Shown here: positions 1 to 5,263 of the stretch, piece by piece | Numbering within the stretch: the stretch's first letter is position 1 | Layout: each line of letters opens with the position of its first letter | Source of the DNA: Chryseobacterium sp. | GTDB taxonomy: Bacteria; Bacteroidota; Bacteroidia; Flavobacteriales; Weeksellaceae | NCBI GenBank assembly: GCA_003852805.1 | Contig: RDDY01000216.1 | Span: 1 to 6,806, forward strand | Direction: 5' to 3' | DNA: 6,806 nucleotides | Made by a program: the position numbers and the translations under genes | Notes under the pieces: generated by a model | Told to the model about the DNA's origin: nothing | The model's database searches: none | Seen by the model: only the letters and a program-made list of their open reading frames with translations

Positions 1-18
1 ACACTTTTATTTGCTGAT

Positions 19-240
19 ATGAGAGCGGCAAATAGAAAGATCGTAGAATTCATCAGGGATAAATGGATCGTCCCTATGGACAACAATAGCCGATTCGCAA
101 CTGAACATTTTATTGATGAAAAAACTGTCAGAAGAATTCGAGAAGATCTTAACTATCAAATAAGCTTAATTACTATTATGCGAATATGTGAAGCAAAGGA
201 TATTAAATTGTCGACTTTTTTCGAAATGGTGGGATTGTAG
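19..240 (+). CDS. Small HTH (XRE-like) DNA-binding protein
   Basis: This encodes a 73-residue basic protein that probably binds DNA. Residues about 23-45 (NSRFATEHFIDEKTVRRI and following) read like the second and recognition helices of an XRE/Cro-type HTH. They are followed by a segment (ISLITIMRICEAKDIKLSTFF) that matches the usual 'which helix counts as core gene' ending of such regulators, where a short helix precedes a hydrophobic, often phenylalanine-rich C-terminus. The ATG at 19 is the first in-frame start, but no stop lies upstream within the window, so the true start may be outside it. A regulator of this size next to mobile-element and restriction remnants is typical of accessory regions. 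No operator or partner gene is visible. The assignment to the HTH class is by pattern only; a specific family is not recognised. Confidence 0.6.
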   Translation: MRAANRKIVEFIRDKWIVPMDNNSRFATEHFIDEKTVRRIREDLNYQISLITIMRICEAKDIKLSTFFEMVGL

Positions 241-475
241 GTAACCAGGTAATTTTCTTGAGCTAAATATCAATCTATTACGTACGCGCGCAACTACAAG
301 CAATTAAAACGCATCTGCACGCGATATATTAGAATTGGAAGCAAAGTTTAAAAATCAAAATAGAAGGAAGGCTTGACAAGAGCTGATCATTGATTCAGGT
401 CAAATCTCAAGTAAATGTTTAATACAGAATGTGTATCTGTTCTGGTGTAGTAAATTAAAACAATCTTTTTAATAA
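241..475. other. AT-rich intergenic stretch, no gene seen
   Basis: There is no convincing reading frame, RNA gene or strong hairpin between the small HTH gene and the DUF6530-like gene. Short open stretches exist in the forward frames (for example around 330-420), but they lack starts and match nothing I recognise. The sequence just before 476 is strongly A/T-rich, as is usual ahead of Bacteroidota start codons. No TAnnTTTG -7 box is evident for the downstream gene. Confidence 0.5.
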
Positions 476-880
476 ATGAATTCTCCAAAACACTTAAGAC
501 ACAAGCCAATTATCAGCGTAAATGAATATGATAAAATAGACGGGCAGTACAGAGACAATACTGATGTTAAGGCGCTATCTATTGGTTTAGCACAATATGA
601 TTCCACTGAGATTTCGTTAAAAATATGGAGACATACGGGGAATAAGTGGAGTCGCCAAAGTGAAGAGCTTCCTTTACACCGAACCATAGATTTAAATATT
701 TTGCTTATCGCCAGTCTCTTGACAGATACAACATCAGCTTATCCGAGTTGCAATCTACGAGAAGAAATTGACGAAATCTCAGACGTTGGCCTGATAAAAA
801 GTTACTATAAATCAAACGAACATTTTTTACGTCCCAGGCTTGAAGAACTGAAGGATAAATTAGATGAATTTCTAAAATGA
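476..880 (+). CDS. DUF6530-like protein
   Basis: This encodes a 134-residue soluble protein without signal peptide or membrane segment. The first 75 residues carry a pattern I associate with the DUF6530 family: PKHLRHKPI near residue 4, YDKIDGQY near 18, LSIGLAQY near 34, then WRHTGNKWSRQSEELPLHR at 51-69 and a hydrophobic helix (IDLNILLIASLL) after it. The C-terminal third is charged and helical (ELKDKLDEFLK). Family members are of similar length, so the gene seems complete. The start is the ATG at 476, preceded by an A/T-rich leader and no clear Shine-Dalgarno site. The biochemical function is unknown. It stands alone between AT-rich gaps, with no operon partner, so context says little beyond accessory location. 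The reading-frame call is firm; the family name is from memory and less certain. Confidence 0.75.
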   Translation: MNSPKHLRHKPIISVNEYDKIDGQYRDNTDVKALSIGLAQYDSTEISLKIWRHTGNKWSRQSEELPLHRTIDLNILLIASLLTDTTSAYPSCNLREEIDEISDVGLIKSYYKSNEHFLRPRLEELKDKLDEFLK

Positions 881-914
881 AATTATTAAGCAATTATGAG
901 TACTGTTATGGAAG

Positions 915-1089
915 TTACTTTTTCTCTCCGCGAGCTTTGCCAGTATCAGCGTCTATCTCACATACTTGTTCTTCCGTTTGTAAAATATAGCCTGGCTTAG
1001 ATCATGGTCACGCTAAATTCGTCCTCGTTTTTTAATTCTGCTCAGATAAAATCTTCACGATCTGAATCTGTAAAGGCGACTTGTTTCAT
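915..1089 (-). pseudogene. Degenerate IS3-family transposase OrfA fragment
   Basis: Read on the minus strand from an ATG at 1089, the sequence gives MKQVAFTDSD in one frame, QIVKILSEQN in a second, and HDLSQAIFYKRKNKY in a third. Put together these follow the N-terminal HTH of IS3-type OrfA proteins (MKxxxFTxxQIVxIL, a gap, CxxHxISxxTFYxWKxKY). At least two frameshifts and several in-frame stops separate the pieces, so no protein can be made. The rest of OrfA, the OrfB integrase and terminal inverted repeats were not found. It marks past mobile-element activity beside the restriction remnants. The identification rests on conserved spacing of short motifs in several frames and is therefore moderate. 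Confidence 0.55.
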
Positions 1090-1243
1090 TCTTTCCAAAT
1101 TTTAAACTATTTATGTCGTGTTGGTTTCATAGGCAGTTCTATGCAGACCTGTGGTCTAAGTAATGGGACTAGCATAAATTAATTATAATCCCAATCGGCA
1201 TCAAGAATAATTTTTTTACTATTTATAAAAAACGTTTTGTATT

Positions 1244-1363
1244 CTAATTCAGAGAATCCTTAATCGCTCTAAAATTGGCTAAAGCGCTCTCAATATTTTC
1301 TATCATATCATCAATCAGCACTTCCGGGTCAGGAAGATTGTCCAGGTTCCGAGGTGTCAGCCC
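1244..1363 (-). pseudogene. C-terminal remnant of a type I restriction HsdM methyltransferase
   Basis: The minus strand encodes about 40 residues ending at a TAG (1246-1244). They include NLDNLPDPEVLIDDMIENIE followed by SALANFRAIKDSLN. Many type I modification subunits end with this pattern: N-L-x-x-L-P-x-P-E-V, an amphipathic helix with acidic residues, then A-L-x-x-F and a short tail before the stop. The frame is closed upstream by a stop at 1387-1385, so only the C-terminal tail survives and the catalytic NPPF region is absent. The fragment lies back to back with, and partly antisense to, the start of the ParB/HEPN-like fragment, which places a recombination junction at about 1355-1390. 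It is non-functional as methyltransferase. The alternative is a chance antisense frame, but the motif match and correct stop make that less likely. Confidence 0.6.
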
Positions 1364-1840
1364 CTGAGCCAATACAAGACCAACCTATTGTTAAAAACAA
1401 TCCAAACAGAAGCAGGTTGGTATTGGAGATCTATACAATAAATACGGACAGCTACAGAATTGCAGAGTTATTTTATGAATTACAGACTATACCGCTGCGA
1501 TATAAAAATTGTATCGCATCTTCGATAAGGGTTTTTTTTGGATTTGTGTGTTTTAAAATATATCGAAAGCGAAAATTTGGTTGAAGAGATTCAGCGTAAA
1601 TTTAATGTTAAATTTAAAGATCTTTCTTTAAAATACAGATTAGAGTATTTGAAAACAAACTGTTTAACAGGCAAACCCAAAAAATTGCTTCAGCATACAA
1701 ACGAGTATAGCTTAGATGTACTTAATGGATATGTACATGGGCAAGATAGTCATTATCTTGGAAAATCCTTTCTAAATGGTTTCTGGGATTTCATGTTTCC
1801 GCTGCTTGAGCAGTTGGTCGAAATCAACGAAGAGCGCTGA
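1354..1840 (+). pseudogene. Frameshifted C-terminal fragment of a ParB/HEPN-type protein
   Basis: Two plus-strand frames join into one recognisable protein tail. The first (from about 1354, frame 1) gives TDSYRIAELFYELQTIPL and then NCIASSIRVFF. After a run of eight T (1532-1539) the protein continues in frame 2 as DLCVLKYIE to the stop at 1838-1840. The joined product resembles the C-terminal part of proteins that pair an N-terminal ParB/Srx domain with a HEPN-like domain: an RInxIYxEL helix, an RVFxELxxxY helix, and a late SLDVLNGYVHG motif followed by FWDFMFPLLEQL. The N-terminal ParB part is missing and a one-base shift lies in the T run, so this is a broken gene. A GTG at 1354 or TTG at 1538 could start short peptides, but neither looks like a real start. 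The family assignment is from remembered patterns. Confidence 0.55.
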
Positions 1841-1846
1841 TCACAG

Positions 1847-1869
1847 ATATAATATTAAATAAATTATAT
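1847..1869. repeat. Inverted repeat over the operon promoter, possible operator
   Basis: ATATAAT at 1847-1853 is perfectly repeated in inverted orientation as ATTATAT at 1863-1869, with a 9-base spacer. The right arm overlaps the -7 box. Such a site could bind a dimeric regulator controlling the operon. The arms are pure A/T in an A/T-rich stretch, so chance is a real alternative. Confidence 0.3.
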
Positions 1870-1872
1870 TTG
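1865..1872 (+). promoter_or_regulatory. Bacteroidota-type -7 promoter box for the methylase operon
   Basis: TATATTTG followed by C fits the Bacteroidota sigma-A -7 consensus TAnnTTTG exactly. Transcription would begin roughly at 1878-1880, about 20 bases before the TTG start at 1899. No clear TTTG -33 element is seen at the expected distance (about 1842-1846), so the promoter may be weak or activator-dependent. It lies after the stop of the broken gene, which implies that the three-gene operon has its own promoter. Confidence 0.5.
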
Positions 1873-1898
1873 CGTAGGAATAAGAACTGACCCATACA

Positions 1899-2840
1899 TT
1901 GGCAAATCCACGAGAACAAAGTCCGCTGCGATATCCGGGAGGCAAGTCCTGCCTTACGCACTTTCTGACGACGCTGGCTCAGCAAAACGATTTGGTGGGC
2001 GGTCAATATCTTGAGCTCTACGCAGGTGGCGCAGGTGCTGCACTTAATTTACTCTACAACGGCGTATTCAGAGAAATCCTTATTAACGATTACGATTATA
2101 GTATCTATTCATTCTGGTACGCGGTTTTACATGAGACTGAGGCTTTTATCAGGCTCATAGAGGACACGCCTATAACATTAGCTGAATGGCACCGACAAAA
2201 AGAGATTCTTGCCGGCGGCCGTGAGAATGACCAATTGACGCTGGGCTTTGCCACTTTTTTCCTCAACCGCACCAACCGCTCCGGGATTATTTTCAAGGCC
2301 GGGCCCATCGGTGGCTTGGAGCAGGCCGGCAAGTACCTCATCGATGTGCGGTTTAATAAAAAAAAGCTCATCAAACGCATTGAAAAAATTGCGCAGCACG
2401 GGGACCGTATTCATCTTACCAATGAAAACGCTACCTCGATTATTCAAGATCCCGGCAATTATATAGAAAACCTGACGGATTCGTTTATCTACCTGGACCC
2501 GCCGTACTATAACAAAGGACGGCAGCTCTACCTCAATAATTATGAGCACGATGGGCATGCAGACCTGGCCCGGCAGATGAGTCGGCTCCCTGCAGAAATC
2601 TGTTGGCTGATTTCGTATGACAATACAGATCAGATCAAAAGTATGTACCGGGACTACCGCATGGCAACGTTTGACCTGAATTACACTTTACAATCGAAGA
2701 GGTTCGGAAGCGAATTGCTTATATTCAGCGACAATCTTACCTTAGACAATGAAATAATGGTCAACGGACGCACCGGTGGCTTAGATGTTTTCAGATACCA
2801 AGAGCATGAACCAGACAATAGAATACATATCGCCCGATGA
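1899..2840 (+). CDS. Dam-family (D12 class) adenine-N6 DNA methyltransferase
   Basis: This enzyme transfers a methyl group from S-adenosylmethionine to the N6 of adenine in a specific DNA sequence. The 313-residue protein shows the alpha-group order: motif X SPLRYPGGKS at residues 8-17, the SAM-binding motif I ELYAGGAG at 39-46, NDYD at 63-66, the Dam-type NRTNRSGI...AGPIGG block at 123-139, catalytic motif IV DPPY at 200-203, and the closing RFGSELLIFSDN at 268-279. All key residues are present. About 30 residues extend past the usual end, and this tail overlaps the next gene. The start is TTG at 1899, since motif X begins only eight residues later; the frame is closed by TAA at 1881, and CTG at 1887 is the only other option. 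The target sequence cannot be read from the protein; Dam-family members often, but not always, use GATC. It heads the operon and probably supplies self-marking for the nuclease downstream. An orphan or prophage methylase is the alternative. Confidence 0.93.
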   Translation: MANPREQSPLRYPGGKSCLTHFLTTLAQQNDLVGGQYLELYAGGAGAALNLLYNGVFREILINDYDYSIYSFWYAVLHETEAFIRLIEDTPITLAEWHRQKEILAGGRENDQLTLGFATFFLNRTNRSGIIFKAGPIGGLEQAGKYLIDVRFNKKKLIKRIEKIAQHGDRIHLTNENATSIIQDPGNYIENLTDSFIYLDPPYYNKGRQLYLNNYEHDGHADLARQMSRLPAEICWLISYDNTDQIKSMYRDYRMATFDLNYTLQSKRFGSELLIFSDNLTLDNEIMVNGRTGGLDVFRYQEHEPDNRIHIAR

Positions 2841-3930
2841 TCTGCATTTTGATTACCGTAATCCCAGAATAGCAGAGTTCCACCCGACTGCATATACCCC
2901 GGAAAAGGAAATCATAAAGATCCTGTGGAATGTGATGGGTGTTGAGGAGATTGTATTATCAATCAAAGCCAGTGGTTTTTTTACCAATGAGCCTTTAATT
3001 GTGATACGGGAAGATGATAAAAATGTAGTGCTTGAGGGCAACCGAAGACTGGCTGCGGTAAAATGCATTATCGATCCTACTATCGCAGATTTCATCGGAT
3101 TCAACAAGAACCTTGTTACGATTTCACCTGAGTTCAGAGATACCCTTAACGCGTTACCGGTTATTTTTGTGAATGACCGGAAGGATGCCTGGAAATTCAT
3201 CGGGTTCAAACATATTAACGGCCCTGCGAAATGGGGCAGTTATGCCAAGGCGCAATATGTATCACAGATAAAGAATGAATTTGATATTCCGCTTGAGGCC
3301 ATTGCCTCCCAGATCGGTGATACGCATAAAACTGTCCAGAAACTGTATCAGGGATTGCAGGTCATCGAACAGGCTGAAAATCTCGGGGTGTTTGACCGTA
3401 CCGATATTCAGGCCAACCGCCTTTATTTCTCACATCTGTATACAGGCCTTACTTATGAAGGCTTCAGGAATTATATCGGTATTAACGGTGTACCTTTCGA
3501 TCAGGCAGCTCCGGTTCCGGCTAATAAGAAAGAGGAACTGGAAGAACTGCTTACTTGGATTTACGGCAGCAAAAAGAAAGATGTCGCGGCGGCCGTACAA
3601 TCGCAAAATCCCGATATCCGCCGCTTGGAAGCGGTACTCCAGAATACCGAGGCGATCCACGCGTTGAGAGACGGTGTTCCTTTATACCAAGCGTATGAAA
3701 TCAGCCGGCCTAAGGAAGAAACTTTTGAGCAGAGTTTACTGGAAGCAAAGCGCGCACTGCAAAAGGCGCACTCTTACCAAACAGAAGGTTTTGACGGGCA
3801 AAATGAAAGTTTTTTACGACATGCCGCTTCTATCGCGAAACTGGCTGATGAACTCTATGTCGCAATGGAGAGTAAATATGTTGCATTTAAGGATAGAGGC
3901 AAAAAGAAAAGACTGTTTGAAGATGATTAA
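2806..3930 (+). CDS. ParB/Srx-domain protein with HTH-like segment
   Basis: Counting from the ATG at 2806 (374 residues), the N-terminal domain has the ParB signatures: YISPDDLHFDYRNPR at 7-21, box I GFFTNEPLIV at 57-66, and box II EGNRRLAAVK at 77-86, the nucleotide-binding GxRR motif. A middle block (FKHINGPAKWGSYAKAQY, 134-151) and PLEAIASQIGDTHKTVQKLY (162-181) match the region after the ParB domain, the latter looking like an HTH. The C-terminal 180 residues are charged and helical with no match I know. ParB-family proteins bind CTP and may form DNA clamps or act as NTPases; some phage-defence proteins carry such domains. The start overlaps the methylase end by 35 bases; another ATG at 2785 would add seven residues, but 2806 has an AAGAG six bases upstream and begins closer to the conserved domain. 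In this operon it may sense or load at methylation-dependent sites, which is inference. Confidence 0.88.
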   Translation: MNQTIEYISPDDLHFDYRNPRIAEFHPTAYTPEKEIIKILWNVMGVEEIVLSIKASGFFTNEPLIVIREDDKNVVLEGNRRLAAVKCIIDPTIADFIGFNKNLVTISPEFRDTLNALPVIFVNDRKDAWKFIGFKHINGPAKWGSYAKAQYVSQIKNEFDIPLEAIASQIGDTHKTVQKLYQGLQVIEQAENLGVFDRTDIQANRLYFSHLYTGLTYEGFRNYIGINGVPFDQAAPVPANKKEELEELLTWIYGSKKKDVAAAVQSQNPDIRRLEAVLQNTEAIHALRDGVPLYQAYEISRPKEETFEQSLLEAKRALQKAHSYQTEGFDGQNESFLRHAASIAKLADELYVAMESKYVAFKDRGKKKRLFEDD

Positions 3931-3944
3931 CAAATGATTTAAAA

Positions 3945-4874
3945 ATGTTTAAGCTTCCAAACGTCAACCCTACATATCGTGCTTCTGCGCAGGACTGGGC
4001 TGATTATGCAGAATACCATGCTTTATTATATGGTAGAGTGAATTTCTACGATTTATCTAAATCTTCCCGCATGATTTCTGATGAAGAAACGGTTAATGGT
4101 ACGGAAGACGATGCGGACAGGTATCTGGAAAAAGTTGATGAAATCGCAGCAGAAATCAGGACCAGAATAGGGAGCGGCGAAGAACTTTATCCGTTTGTGC
4201 TGGAAGATCATGATTATAGTCTTTTGTTTAAAGAAAAATCCGAAAGAAGCAGAATCATTTATTCTTATTTATTGCTCGCCACCCGGGCGAATATGATGTC
4301 TGATCGCAGGAAAGCCGGTATTGACGGAGCATTGCTATTCGAACATCTTTGTGCAGTGGTCGCTCAAAACTATTTTGGTCATCGGGCAGAAGCTAAAGTT
4401 TTTGGAACAAGTAAAGAAGATATCGGGAATTTCAGGACCAGACTCAGAGAGATCACGCTGTTACTTAAGGAAGGAGGCGATATCCACGAAAACCCCGGCC
4501 ATAAGCCGCAAGATGAAAAGGTAGATGTTATTGTATGGAAGAGTTTTAAAGATCGGCAACCCTCTCAGATGATTGGCTTTGCGCAGTGTAAGACAGGAAC
4601 GAACTGGGTACATCGTTTATCAGAACTTGACACGCAAGCATTTTGTAACACGTGGTTTACAAGACAGCCGGTAATTACGCCGGTTCGACTGTTTTTTACT
4701 GCCCAGTGTTTTCCGAGAGAAACTTTTCGCGTTCGTGCCAACGAAGCAGGACTCGTTTTTGACCGTTTCCGTATCCTAGATTACCTGCCTGAAGAAATAG
4801 AGGAAAAATTGATCACAAGTATGCGCGATTGGAGCAATGCAATTATTGGTTTTTACTCAAAATGTGAAGGCTAA
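3945..4874 (+). CDS. Putative PD-(D/E)XK-like restriction endonuclease, QxK type
   Basis: This encodes a 309-residue soluble protein, probably the nuclease of the operon. The second half carries a plausible PD-(D/E)XK core: Glu133 in a helix (LLFEHLCAVVAQNYFG, 130-144), Asp194 in a strand (KVDVIVWK, 192-199), and Gln214-Cys-Lys216 in the next strand (IGFAQCKTG, 210-218). The spacing E-D-QxK is that of the family, and Q in place of the second acid is known from Mrr-type enzymes. The first 125 residues are acidic and helical with no recognised domain and could hold target recognition. A region after the core (RLFFTAQCFPRE) fits a further strand. It starts 14 bases after the ParB-like gene, in line with co-transcription. 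The strand-level match is by eye; the protein could instead be an inactive relative or have another role. I do not recognise a named family. Confidence 0.7.
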   Translation: MFKLPNVNPTYRASAQDWADYAEYHALLYGRVNFYDLSKSSRMISDEETVNGTEDDADRYLEKVDEIAAEIRTRIGSGEELYPFVLEDHDYSLLFKEKSERSRIIYSYLLLATRANMMSDRRKAGIDGALLFEHLCAVVAQNYFGHRAEAKVFGTSKEDIGNFRTRLREITLLLKEGGDIHENPGHKPQDEKVDVIVWKSFKDRQPSQMIGFAQCKTGTNWVHRLSELDTQAFCNTWFTRQPVITPVRLFFTAQCFPRETFRVRANEAGLVFDRFRILDYLPEEIEEKLITSMRDWSNAIIGFYSKCEG

Positions 4875-5263
4875 GGTAACTTTTTGACCACTAGCACGGG
4901 ATGATAATGACACTTTAAACTATTCAGTCAAAGCACTTCTACAAGCACTTATTCTGAAGCTGGTCAGTCTTCCGGGCAGAATACAGATTTCCTGCATTGG
5001 CAATGCAAATCTATAGGATATCCCTAAATCAGTCAGCCATGCGAGGAATTTTTACAATTTATTCATACGCTCATATGCGAAGTCATTCCGAGATCCCATA
5101 TTACTGCTATATCTCTCTGCGGTGCTATGCTTTCTTAGCTGCTTTACTCGTGCAGGCTTAAGCTGCCCTTTGCTGAACGGTATTTGCTCGGTAATATTGT
5201 AAATACTTTTATGTTTTCTTAATAAACGTTAAATTGCCGGCTGAAAAAAAGCTTCGACGGCCT
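4875..5263. other. Intergenic region without a convincing gene
   Basis: 389 bases between the nuclease-like gene and the secreted repeat protein. The forward frames are broken by stops. On the minus strand an open stretch from about 5225 to the stop at 5057 region would give KPARVKQLRKHS and ERYSSNMGSRN before TAA, but it has no good start and no family I know; it may be a gene remnant. The imperfect hairpin near 4985-5012 is listed separately. Upstream of 5264 the sequence is A/T-rich with a seven-A run (5244-5250), but only poor matches to the Bacteroidota -7 box are present. Confidence 0.5.
4982..5015. repeat. Imperfect hairpin downstream of the operon
   Basis: TGCATT (4993-4998) pairs with AATGCA (5002-5007) around the loop GGC, and after a three-base bulge AGATT (4985-4989) pairs with AATCT (5008-5012). 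Two more pairs are possible outside a mismatch. No T-run follows, so it is not a standard intrinsic terminator, but it lies about 110 bases after the operon stop and could end or stabilise the transcript. Confidence 0.4.

Noticed and set aside
1229..1238. AAAACGTTTT palindrome after the HsdM tail as an intrinsic terminator
   Set aside because: There is no loop and the stem is nearly all A/T; it would not form a stable terminator.
2178..2558. Minus-strand and alternative plus-strand frames inside the methylase
   Set aside because: They overlap catalytic and structural motifs of the methylase in other frames and show no family pattern.
3275..3937. Alternative plus-strand frames inside the ParB-like gene
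   Set aside because: Arg/Ser/Ile-rich translations without motifs; the ParB-like frame is continuous through this region.
5057..5225. Minus-strand open stretch of about 55 codons ending in ERMNKL
   Set aside because: Amino acid composition is protein-like, but there is no ATG at the beginning, no recognised family and chance cannot be excluded; mentioned only as a possible remnant.
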